IMG/VR virus record: IMGVR_UViG_3300021957_000274
Coordinates: 1-25,378 of that record
Source: a virus
Length of the DNA: 25,378 nt
Reading direction: 5' to 3' (one strand)
In this document: piece after piece, positions 13,157 through 19,234 of the stretch
Layout of the letters: each line of letters opens with the position of its first letter
How positions within the stretch are numbered: position 1 is the stretch's first letter
Position numbers and translations under genes: made by a program
Notes under the pieces: model-generated
What the model was told of the DNA's origin: nothing
Seen by the model: the letters and a program-made list of their open reading frames with translations, nothing else
Database searches by the model: none

Positions 13157-13521
13157 GTACTATTGTGGTAGATACGATAACAGGTGCAAGTAAGGCAGGA
13201 CCAAACATTCTGTTTGCTATAAACGCTCAAACAGGAACTAGCTATACTACTGTTCTTGCTGACGGCGGCAAGGTCGTCACCTTAAATAATAGTGGTGCAA
13301 TTTCACTAACAATACCACCCAACTCTAGTGTTGCTTATCCCGTAGGCACCCGTATTGATTTTATTCAAACAGGAGCCGGACAGGTGACAGTAGCTGGAGG
13401 CGCTGGCGTCACCGTAAATTCAACCCCAACCTTGAAACTTAGAGCGCAGCACTCTGGTGCAAGTTGCATTAAGATTGCTACTAATACTTGGCAACTTCTT
13501 GGAGATTTGGCGTCCTCATAA
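13153..13521 (+). CDS. Small fibre protein of a common phage type, GDLA-like end
   Basis: A 122-residue protein. The start MSTIVVDTITGASKAG resembles the GDLA family N-terminus, while the body is a different fold: VVTLNNSGAISLTIPPNSSV (about 41-60), then YPVGTRIDFIQTGAGQVTVA (about 62-81), a beta unit common in phage fibres. The end LLGDLASS resembles the family terminus. Thus it may be a recombinant of a family N-terminus with another fibre domain. ATG overlaps the previous stop (ATGA). The body, of A+T-richer DNA, differs from its neighbours. Function: probable fibre/host-contact module. Confidence 0.75.
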   Translation: MSTIVVDTITGASKAGPNILFAINAQTGTSYTTVLADGGKVVTLNNSGAISLTIPPNSSVAYPVGTRIDFIQTGAGQVTVAGGAGVTVNSTPTLKLRAQHSGASCIKIATNTWQLLGDLASS

Positions 13522-14264
13522 TGCTTATACCTTTCGGCACAATGTCCTCTGGCAGTCAAGCGGCAGACGCTTCAAACCAGATTTTGTTTAATACTCGCAC
13601 CTATGACGAAGACACAACTGGTGCCACAGTGGAAGACGACACTAGGACGCTCACAACCAGCCTGTCTGCTGGCTCCGCAGGAGACCTAGCCATTTTGTGT
13701 GAGAGGCGAATTAATGGTGCAAGCACAACAGTCCCAGCCTCTAACCTAAACACAGGATGGACATTAATCGGAACCGGCCCGACCAACGCCGGAAATGAGT
13801 TTCGTTTTGACTTTAGCTACAAGATAATGACCGCCTCAGACATATCCAGCGGGTCAGTGACTACCGGCCAGTCTGAAATTCAACAGAATACCATCTTATT
13901 TTTTACGCCGTCTCAGGTCATCACGTCCGTGTCTTCATATGGCTTTACATATGCCGCAACTGCGGGGACGTTAAGCAATCAGACACAAAGCGTCACATCG
14001 TCAGGCGCATCAGCACCAGTGATTGTGTTTGGAATAAAGACGACGCACGCTGGGGTTCCTCATCCACGCCCAGCGACCTTTGGGACAGTAAGCTGGGATG
14101 CTGATTTTTACGAGTCCACCGACGGCCACGATTTAACAATTCAGAACGACGCCAGCCGTGTTGGTTACATAATACAAAACTCAACGCTTTCTGACGTGAC
14201 CATAAGTTACACTGACGAGGGCAACAACCAGCAAGCGGCCAGCTTTCATATAGAGGTTACATAA
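13521..14264 (+). CDS. Unidentified beta-rich fibre-region protein
   Basis: I place the start at ATG 13521 because it overlaps the previous stop (TAATG); an in-frame ATG at 13488 would lie inside the upstream gene. The 247-residue protein is Ser/Thr-rich and beta-rich with GDLAILCERRINGASTTVPA (about 54-73), GWTLIGTGPTNAGNEFRFD (about 79-97), a TILFFTPSQVITSVSSYGF segment (about 123-141) and an end SFHIEVT. The 'A.DL.il ... gWt.ig.g' order is found in phage surface proteins I have met without assignment. A receptor-binding or tail-spike accessory role is plausible. Its A+T content is higher than that of the flanking 12327 and 14620 genes. Confidence 0.72.
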   Translation: MLIPFGTMSSGSQAADASNQILFNTRTYDEDTTGATVEDDTRTLTTSLSAGSAGDLAILCERRINGASTTVPASNLNTGWTLIGTGPTNAGNEFRFDFSYKIMTASDISSGSVTTGQSEIQQNTILFFTPSQVITSVSSYGFTYAATAGTLSNQTQSVTSSGASAPVIVFGIKTTHAGVPHPRPATFGTVSWDADFYESTDGHDLTIQNDASRVGYIIQNSTLSDVTISYTDEGNNQQAASFHIEVT

Positions 14265-14623
14265 TGGCATTCGGTACACTCAAAGCAGACACCCTGACGC
14301 ACTCGACTGCGGGTTCGCTGACCACCGATTATGTCGTGAAGGGTAGTGCGAAAGTTTGGTCATATTTTGAAGACCAATCCGTAACAACTTCATTTAACGT
14401 GAGCAGCGGAACAGACACATCTGCCGGTGTTTTTGATTTAACCTTCACTAATGCTTTCAGCACTGACGATTGGTCTGGGCAATACACGCATGAAGACCAC
14501 GTTAATTATATTTCTGCTAGTGGTCGTGCCACAAACACACTAAAGACGGTTTCTAAAAATAGCAGCAACACTACTGTTGATGCTACTGATGGAAATGTTG
14601 TAGTTCACGGAGACCTCGCATGA
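14264..14623 (+). CDS. GDLA-family fibre cassette protein, copy 2
   Basis: A 119-residue protein: MAFGTLKADTLTHS at the start, GSAKVWSYFEDQ (about 27-38), SFNVSSGTDTSAG (about 43-55), TFTNAFSTDDWSG and the end VVVHGDLA. All family landmarks (LKADT, AK-x-W, SFN, terminal HGDLA) are present with a divergent middle. It starts at the TAATGG overlap and ends in the shared 15-bp segment (14606-14620), whose GGAG leads to ATG 14620 of the next gene. Separated from copy 1 by two unrelated genes, showing that family members are interspersed with other cassettes. Probable fibre or tail-surface subunit. Confidence 0.8.
   Translation: MAFGTLKADTLTHSTAGSLTTDYVVKGSAKVWSYFEDQSVTTSFNVSSGTDTSAGVFDLTFTNAFSTDDWSGQYTHEDHVNYISASGRATNTLKTVSKNSSNTTVDATDGNVVVHGDLA
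14606..14620 (+). repeat. Cassette-end repeat, copy 2
   Basis: CACGGAGACCTCGCA at the end of the 14264 gene, identical to copies at 13139 and 17193. GGAG precedes ATG 14620 of the next gene by 8 nt. Confidence 0.85.
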
Positions 14624-15087
14624 CAGTGACCCCAGAGTTTACCGGCACACATCTATGGGACAGGCTCTGCTGGGCCAAAGAGAACCTTGAAGGTGTGCAG
14701 TCAGACTACCGTGTCGTCTATGAGGATAGCGTCGATGAATGTGCAAAGATACTGGTTCCTGACCCTAACTGGATGGCGTGTGCATTGCAGGGCGGTATCC
14801 TGCCTCCTGTCGAAGTATACTGGGAACTAGCCAAAGACGAAGCACAGCCTGACTTCAAGAAGCACACCCGTGGCTACCTGTTGCATGAGACACCGCCCGT
14901 TGGCCCTATGACCGAAGAAGAGGCCATTGAGTACCTGATTATGAAAGATTGCCCACAGTCCGTATGGAAATCGTGGGACGAGGGCAACCGCCCGAAGATG
15001 GTAATCTGCAAGAAAGAGCAGTTGCCAGCAACTCGTGAGTGGAGAAACGCTTGGCGCATCTCCGACGACTTAGACCTAGCAGCATAA
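14620..15087 (+). CDS. Conserved fibre-region protein, possible assembly chaperone
   Basis: A 155-residue soluble protein: GTHLWDRLCWAKENLEGVQS (about 9-28), DPNWMACALQGGILPPVEVYW (about 48-68), HTRGYLLHETPPVGPMTEEEA and a C-terminal REWRNAWRIS element. I recognise it as a conserved marine phage protein. The C-terminal R-x-W-R-N-A-W element resembles the 'DR.FR.AW' motif of the next gene, which is typical of phage tail-assembly chaperones. It is not fibre-like (acidic, helix and Trp/Pro-rich), so a chaperone or folding helper for the fibres is a reasonable inference. The start uses the cassette-end GGAG. No membrane segment. Confidence 0.75.
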   Translation: MTVTPEFTGTHLWDRLCWAKENLEGVQSDYRVVYEDSVDECAKILVPDPNWMACALQGGILPPVEVYWELAKDEAQPDFKKHTRGYLLHETPPVGPMTEEEAIEYLIMKDCPQSVWKSWDEGNRPKMVICKKEQLPATREWRNAWRISDDLDLAA

Positions 15088-15097
15088 GGAGTAAACT

Positions 15098-15472
15098 ATG
15101 GCTGTAACAACCTACATCGTAGACAAGGACGGGAACCAGATTGACGCTTCCACGGCTACCGTTCCATCTGACCGTGCCTTTCGTGGTGCATGGTCTCTGT
15201 CAGGAAGCGTCATTTCGGAAGACATGACAAAGGCGAAGGAAATCTTCAAGGACAAGGTTCGTGAGGTTCGCAAGCCACTGCTTGATGCAGAGGACGTGAC
15301 CTACATGAAGGCACTTGAAGCTGGTGACACGGACGCACAGGCTGCATCTGTTGCTGCCAAGAATGCCCTGCGTGATGCACCTGCCGCTGCTGCAATCGAC
15401 GCTGCAACCGATATTGCAGGTCTCAAGGCAGCTTGGGATGCAGACACTCTTGGCGACTCGCCTTACGCATAA
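15098..15472 (+). CDS. Tail assembly chaperone-like protein
   Basis: A 124-residue protein: N-terminal beta hairpin (YIVDKDGNQID), PSDRAFRGAWSLSG (about 24-37), then a long helical part EDMTKAKEIFKDKVREVRKP (about 41-60), YMKALEAGDTDAQAASVAA and an Ala-rich end. 'DR.FR.AW' followed by a helical 'M.KA..I....R..R...L..LD' region is common in proteins annotated as phage tail assembly chaperones or XkdW-like. AAGGAG 8 nt before ATG. It lies in the middle of the fibre region, fitting a role in fibre folding or attachment. Name by motif, not by search. Confidence 0.75.
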   Translation: MAVTTYIVDKDGNQIDASTATVPSDRAFRGAWSLSGSVISEDMTKAKEIFKDKVREVRKPLLDAEDVTYMKALEAGDTDAQAASVAAKNALRDAPAAAAIDAATDIAGLKAAWDADTLGDSPYA

Positions 15473-15484
15473 GGATAACAGGCA

Positions 15485-15976
15485 ATGGCACTCACCCAAA
15501 TCACAGGAACAGGCATAGGTTCTGTAGATTCTCTTACGCCTACCACAATATATCTTGGTGGTTCGGGTAGTGCCAATGCGCTGGATGACTATGAGGAGGG
15601 TACGTTTACGCCGACGCTTACTGGCAGCAGTAGTAACCCTTCAGTTACCTACTCTGGACAAGAGGGGCATTACACCAAAGTCGGCAATTTAATTTCTTTT
15701 CAGATTAGGGTTCATACCTCTGCATACAGTGGCGGCAGTGGCAACTTATACATTAGTGGGCTTCCTTTTGCGTCAAGTTCGTCATTGGACAGTTACAGCG
15801 GTGCTGTTGGCCTGAATTACCAGTTTGCAAGCAACTTAAATCCTATGGCTTGGACGATTAATTCCAACGCTTCGTTTTTGACGCTTTGGAAAAATGACAA
15901 TATAGCCAACGTGGTTGTAACAAGCGACGGCGCATCAAGTCTTCGTATAAGACTACAAGGATTTTACTACACTTAA
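15485..15976 (+). CDS. Tail-fibre distal protein
   Basis: A 163-residue protein with ALDDYEEGTFTPTLTGSSSN (about 32-51) and GHYTKVGNLISFQIRV (about 61-76), a pair of segments I know from distal domains of tail fibres and from knob domains ('DDYEEGTFTPT ... G.YTK.GN.V'). The remainder is Ser/Gly/Tyr-rich beta structure, likely surface-exposed. In larger phage fibres this is the C-terminal tip; here it stands as a separate short gene. Ribosome binding site AAGGATAACAGGCA is moderate. Followed by a 62-nt gap with two stem-loops. Confidence 0.78.
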   Translation: MALTQITGTGIGSVDSLTPTTIYLGGSGSANALDDYEEGTFTPTLTGSSSNPSVTYSGQEGHYTKVGNLISFQIRVHTSAYSGGSGNLYISGLPFASSSSLDSYSGAVGLNYQFASNLNPMAWTINSNASFLTLWKNDNIANVVVTSDGASSLRIRLQGFYYT

Positions 15977-16018
15977 CCCCACCAGCGGTAGGGGTTGGAC
16001 AGGTCGCAGCCAAGCGAC
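15975..16018 (+). other. Two intergenic stem-loops
   Basis: AACCCC-(A)-ACC pairs with GGT-A-GGGGTT (15975-15996; about nine pairs with a bulged A and AGC loop), and GTCGC (16003-16007) pairs with GCGAC (16014-16018) around AGCCAA. The first begins in the stop codon of the 15485 gene. There is no T tract, so they are not intrinsic terminators. This is the only larger gap in the fibre region. Confidence 0.5.
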
Positions 16019-16038
16019 GGTAAACAAAGGAGTAAACA

Positions 16039-16317
16039 ATGGCACTAACAGAAACACTTGAATACGACTGCGAGGTTCGTGGTCCATACAAGGCCGTACA
16101 GGTTCGCAAAGCCCGCATTATTATGGATGGCAGCGAAGAGATTAGCCGCACCTATCACCGGCACGTCCTGCAATGTCGCACCAAGACAGGCGACACTTGG
16201 GGCGACACCGACATCTCTGGCGAAGATGCCAGCGTACAGGCTGTGTGCAACGCCGTGTGGACATCGGCAATCAAGTCCGCTTACGAGACGTTTGTGGATT
16301 CGCAAGAAACACCATAA
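16039..16317 (+). CDS. Small conserved fibre-region protein
   Basis: A 92-residue protein, MALTETLEYDCEVRGPYKAV at the start, then QVRKARIIMDGSEEISRTYHRH (parts at 21-42), and AVCNAVWTSAIKSAYE near the end. The order 'IQVRKA.II.DG.EIS...HRH' with 'V..IC...WT' is a marine phage family of unknown role. Three cysteines (11, 46, 70). GGAGTAAACAATGG gives a good ribosome binding site. It is not fibre-like (soluble, mixed alpha/beta), so an assembly or scaffold-like helper is possible. Position between fibre genes supports a tail role. Confidence 0.72.
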   Translation: MALTETLEYDCEVRGPYKAVQVRKARIIMDGSEEISRTYHRHVLQCRTKTGDTWGDTDISGEDASVQAVCNAVWTSAIKSAYETFVDSQETP

Positions 16318-16326
16318 GGACAGACA

Positions 16327-16785
16327 ATGGCATACATCGGTAAATCCCCAGAGTTCGGTGTCCGCAACCGCTTTGTGTATCAAGCTACTGCTGGTCAGAC
16401 TAGCTTTAGCGGATCTGATTCCGATTCGTTAGTGCTGACATACTCCGACAGCATGTACATGGACGTGTACCAGAACGGTGTTCTTTTGAAGCCTGGTACG
16501 GACTACACAGCCACGACAGGTACGACAGTTGTGTTGGTTACGGGTGCGTCCCTGAACGATGTTGTCGAGATGGTGGTGTACGATGCGTTCTCCGTCGCCG
16601 ACAGCTACACCAAATCCGAATCCGACACACGCTACCCGTTCAAGGGTAATGACAGCATCATCCGCCTCAACGGCCAGACCATCGACGCAGACATCACTAT
16701 CGACAGTGACGAGAATGGTGTGTCGGCTGGGCCGATTACACAGAATGCCACCGTCACTGTTAATGGATATTGGAGCATCGTATGA
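16327..16785 (+). CDS. Tail-fibre protein, AYIGKSP type
   Basis: A 152-residue protein starting MAYIGKSPEFGVRNRFVYQA, followed by a 'MYMDVYQNGVLLKPGTDYTA' strand block (about 43-62) and DVVEMVVYDAFSVADSYTKS (about 79-98). This 'YIGKSP ... V..NG..L..G.DY ... VE...YD.FSVADS' order is common in cyanophage and pelagiphage fibres. The C-terminus (DADITIDSDENGVSAGPIT) is a short beta repeat. A small beta module related to the one at 12327 is present. Overlaps the next gene by ATGA. Probable fibre base or shaft piece. Confidence 0.8.
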   Translation: MAYIGKSPEFGVRNRFVYQATAGQTSFSGSDSDSLVLTYSDSMYMDVYQNGVLLKPGTDYTATTGTTVVLVTGASLNDVVEMVVYDAFSVADSYTKSESDTRYPFKGNDSIIRLNGQTIDADITIDSDENGVSAGPITQNATVTVNGYWSIV

Positions 16786-17210
16786 CCAGCCAACTTAACG
16801 TAGATACCATTGTAGACAAGGCTGGCTCTGGCGGTACGAATATCACGGTTGGTAACACTGCTGTTGCTGTGGCTGAAGGCGGCAGTGCTACAACTACTGT
16901 TGTGCAGGGGCTGGCGAAGGCGTGGATGCATTCTGATTTTTCTTCTTTGCAAGACAGCTTTAATGCCTCTTCTCTTGTAGACACTGGTTCTGGGGATAAT
17001 GGAATTAATTATACTTCTGGTATGAGCAGTACTAATTACAGCGTTGGCGTCAAATCTCAGCCTACTAGCGGCAATGATACAAACTTAAACTCCATTGTAA
17101 AATTTAACAGTCAAACATCGTCAGCAGTTAATGGTCAGGCCGGAAATGTTGCTGGCGCACTTTTTGATTGCCCTGCTATTTATATTACTGTTCACGGAGA
17201 CCTCGCATAA
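16782..17210 (+). CDS. GDLA-family fibre cassette protein, copy 3
   Basis: I place the start at ATG 16782 (ATGA overlap), not the in-frame ATG at 16770 inside the upstream gene. The 142-residue protein begins MTSQLNVDTIVDKAGSGG, has GLAKAWMHSDFSSLQDSFNA (about 44-63), NYTSGMSSTNYSVG and ends TVHGDLA. Family landmarks are the 'NVDT' start, AKAW, DSFN, an Asn-Tyr element and HGDLA. The end is encoded by the shared 15-bp segment at 17193-17207. It is followed directly by copies 4 and 5, so three cassettes are in tandem here. DNA in the variable centre is clearly A+T-richer than the start. Confidence 0.8.
   Translation: MTSQLNVDTIVDKAGSGGTNITVGNTAVAVAEGGSATTTVVQGLAKAWMHSDFSSLQDSFNASSLVDTGSGDNGINYTSGMSSTNYSVGVKSQPTSGNDTNLNSIVKFNSQTSSAVNGQAGNVAGALFDCPAIYITVHGDLA
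17193..17207 (+). repeat. Cassette-end repeat, copy 3
   Basis: CACGGAGACCTCGCA, identical to copies 1 and 2, then TAATGG. It encodes the end of the 16782 gene and puts GGAG 11 nt before ATG 17210. Confidence 0.85.
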
Positions 17211-17602
17211 TGGCAAGCATACTCAAAGTAGATAGCATGCAGGGTGTAACCAGCGCAGGTGATATCACGATTACCAGCGAGGGTGGCGCAGCTACGATGC
17301 AGTTGCAGCAGGGCGTGGCTAAGATGTGGGTTGCCGCTGAGACGGACGCACAGCCATTTGACTCGTTCAACACGGCATCGGGAACAGATAACGGAACCGG
17401 CGACTATACCTATGCCTTTACGAATGTGATGAGCAACGACGACTATTCCATTACTGGTGGCTGCTCGTATGCCCTTATCTTGTCATTCGACCATCCAGAA
17501 AGAACGACCTCTAATTACAATGTAAGGATTTTTGCAAGAACGGATAGTCTGACCAATGACAATGCCAAGAACAATCAGGCAATTCACGGAGACCTCGCGT
17601 AA
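17210..17602 (+). CDS. GDLA-family fibre cassette protein, copy 4
   Basis: I place the start at ATG 17210 (TAATG overlap); the in-frame ATG at 17168 lies in copy 3. The 130-residue protein starts MASILKVDSMQGVTSAGDIT, has GVAKMWVAAETDAQPFDSFN (about 35-54), YAFTNVMSNDDYSITG and ends AIHGDLA. The landmarks match the other copies while the region after 'NDDYS' is different and polar (HPERTTSNYNVRIFARTD). Such a pattern, conserved frame with a variable central block, suits proteins under pressure to vary, as in receptor recognition. Shared end segment at 17585-17599 (one base different). Confidence 0.8.
   Translation: MASILKVDSMQGVTSAGDITITSEGGAATMQLQQGVAKMWVAAETDAQPFDSFNTASGTDNGTGDYTYAFTNVMSNDDYSITGGCSYALILSFDHPERTTSNYNVRIFARTDSLTNDNAKNNQAIHGDLA
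17585..17599 (+). repeat. Cassette-end repeat, copy 4 (one mismatch)
   Basis: CACGGAGACCTCGCG, one base different from the other three, followed by TAATGG. It places GGAG 11 nt before ATG 17602. Confidence 0.8.
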
Positions 17603-17964
17603 TGGCTAGTGAACTTAGAGTAAACACCCTGAAGGATGCAGCCGGTGCGAACAGCGTGGGCATGTCGTATGTTGCCAACGGTAGTGCGAAGGCTTGGGCA
17701 AAATGTTCAGCAGATGGCACCTCAATAACTGATAGCTTCAATATAACCAGCCTCGCAGATGACGGAACTGGTTTGCAAACCCTCACTATTGCCAGTGATA
17801 TGGCTAATACAAATTATGCTGGTCTAGCTACATCGATAAATTCCTTCTGTACCTGTATTGTAGATAGTCATGCGACAGGCACTTATAGGGCGGTAACAAG
17901 GAATCAGTCAGGCACTCTTAGTGACGCTATCACACAGTCAGCATTAATGGGAGATCTCGCATGA
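17602..17964 (+). CDS. GDLA-family fibre cassette protein, copy 5
   Basis: A 120-residue protein starting MASELRVNTLKDAAGANSVG, with GSAKAWAKCSADGTSITDSF (about 27-46), a 'MANTNYAG' element (about 67-74) and the end SALMGDLA. It is the most divergent copy at its end: the 15-bp segment is degenerate (17947-17961, ATGGGAGATCTCGCA), and His is replaced by Met. It still supplies GGAG for the next gene, ATG 17961. Two cysteines close together (about 82, 84) are not found in the other copies. It is followed by the long fibre with a carbohydrate-binding-type domain. Confidence 0.78.
   Translation: MASELRVNTLKDAAGANSVGMSYVANGSAKAWAKCSADGTSITDSFNITSLADDGTGLQTLTIASDMANTNYAGLATSINSFCTCIVDSHATGTYRAVTRNQSGTLSDAITQSALMGDLA
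17947..17961 (+). repeat. Cassette-end repeat, degenerate copy 5
   Basis: ATGGGAGATCTCGCA keeps the GGAGAxCTCGCA core and the Gly-Asp-Leu-Ala reading of the other copies but not the CAC start. GGAG is 8 nt before ATG 17961. Confidence 0.6.
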
Positions 17965-19058
17965 GTAAGGCAGCAGAACTCGCCGCACTGATTGGTGGAA
18001 CCTCTGGTTCCTCTTTATCAAACAGGAACCTGATTATCAACGGTGCGATGGCCTGTTTCCAGAGAGCCGCATCGTCTTCTACGTCTCAGGAATATGTTGC
18101 CGATAGATTTAGAAACGAATTTTCAGGTGCTAGCGTAACAACTAGCAGAGAAACTTTATCTAGCGGTAGCCCATATGACGAAGGGTTTCGGCACTTCATA
18201 CGTAATAGTAACACGTCTGTTTCATCGGCTACGAGTGCATATGTTTATCATGTCCATCTGATTGAAGCGCAGAACATAGCAAGTTCTGGGTGGCAATATG
18301 CTAGTGCCTCAAGTTACCTGACATTGCAATTTTGGGTAAGGTCTAGTCTTGCTGGCACATACTACGTATTGATGGAGACGCAAGACGGCAGTCCGAACAA
18401 GACATATTCGTTTACGTATACAGTGAGTGCCGATACGTGGACAAAGGTAACTCATACTTTCCCCGGCGATTCTGGCATAACCATAAATAATGATTCTGGG
18501 GCGGGGTATAGAATTAACTTTGTTGCCTATCTGGGTACGGATTTTTCCACATCGGGCCATACTAACGAGGCTTGGCAAACATTTAGTATTTCTGATTTGG
18601 TCGGTGATTTCTCACAAAACTGGGCCAATACAGCGTCTGCTACTTTTGACATCACCGGCGTGCAGCTTGAGGTTGGCGAACAGGCCACGCCGTTTGAGCA
18701 TCGGTCGTTTGGCGATGAGTTGACTAGGTGTCAGAGGTATTACTTCAAGTTTCTTGAAGGCAGCACAAAAGAGATTGGGGTGGCGTGGTACTACACAGCG
18801 GCTCATGCCAGCTTCATGTTCCGCTACCCGACAACGATGAGAGCCACGCCGACGGCGACAGACACCACCGGAACTGGTTATTACACCATCTATAGAAATG
18901 CTGGCAGTGATGCAATCGACAGCGTTACTTTTGAGAACGGCAGCACAGAACAGTATAGCGCATATAATAACACAAATGCTTCTGGAACAGCAGGGCAAGC
19001 AGGATTGGTGCGTTCCACAAATGCCTCTGCGAAAATTGAATTTGATGCGGAGTTATAG
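17961..19058 (+). CDS. Tail fibre/receptor-binding protein with CBM-like domain
   Basis: A 365-residue protein: short N-terminal helix (MSKAAELAALIGG), then LSNRNLIINGAMACFQRAAS (about 19-38), a beta domain to about 240 with a jelly-roll-like pattern ('TLQFWVRSS', 'YVLMETQDG', 'WTKVTHTFPGD'), followed by ITGVQLEVGEQATPFEHR (about 231-248) and FGDELTRCQRYYFKF. This order, 'NLI.NGAM ... GVQLE.G..ATPFE.R.....L..C.RYY', is a standard phage fibre/host-binding arrangement whose middle resembles carbohydrate-binding domains. The C-terminal quarter is a distinct variable beta region. Codon pattern is A+T-richer than the genes around 22312. Likely recognises a surface glycan; receptor not predictable. 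Confidence 0.82.
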   Translation: MSKAAELAALIGGTSGSSLSNRNLIINGAMACFQRAASSSTSQEYVADRFRNEFSGASVTTSRETLSSGSPYDEGFRHFIRNSNTSVSSATSAYVYHVHLIEAQNIASSGWQYASASSYLTLQFWVRSSLAGTYYVLMETQDGSPNKTYSFTYTVSADTWTKVTHTFPGDSGITINNDSGAGYRINFVAYLGTDFSTSGHTNEAWQTFSISDLVGDFSQNWANTASATFDITGVQLEVGEQATPFEHRSFGDELTRCQRYYFKFLEGSTKEIGVAWYYTAAHASFMFRYPTTMRATPTATDTTGTGYYTIYRNAGSDAIDSVTFENGSTEQYSAYNNTNASGTAGQAGLVRSTNASAKIEFDAEL

Positions 19059-19060
19059 CA

Positions 19061-19234
19061 ATGGATGAAATGACAATCACAGACGCCCAATATACGTCAG
19101 ACGCCAACGCCACAATTAAATGCACGATTGATGGTGTGGAAATGCAAGTGCCGTGTGACCCAGCCAACCGCCACTACGACGAAATCCAGCGACAGGTCGC
19201 CGCCGGTACGCTGACCATTCAGGATGCTGAGTGA
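19061..19234 (+). CDS. Short tail-fibre-associated protein
   Basis: A 57-residue protein too short for most gene finders: MDEMTITDAQYTSDANATIK, then CTIDGVEMQVPCDPANRHYD (21-40) and EIQRQVAAGTLTIQDAE. The 'V..DPANRHY.EIQR.V..G.LTI' end is a pattern I know from small proteins next to fibre genes in marine phages. It starts 2 nt after the preceding stop and its TGATG stop/start overlaps the next gene, so it is likely coupled. Two cysteines (21 and 32). Role unknown; a fibre-attachment or chaperone-like accessory is possible. Confidence 0.72.
   Translation: MDEMTITDAQYTSDANATIKCTIDGVEMQVPCDPANRHYDEIQRQVAAGTLTIQDAE

Noticed and set aside
12773-17964. Diversity-generating retroelement as the source of fibre variation
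   Set aside because: No reverse transcriptase, no template/variable repeat pair with adenine-biased changes, and the paralogues differ over whole central regions.
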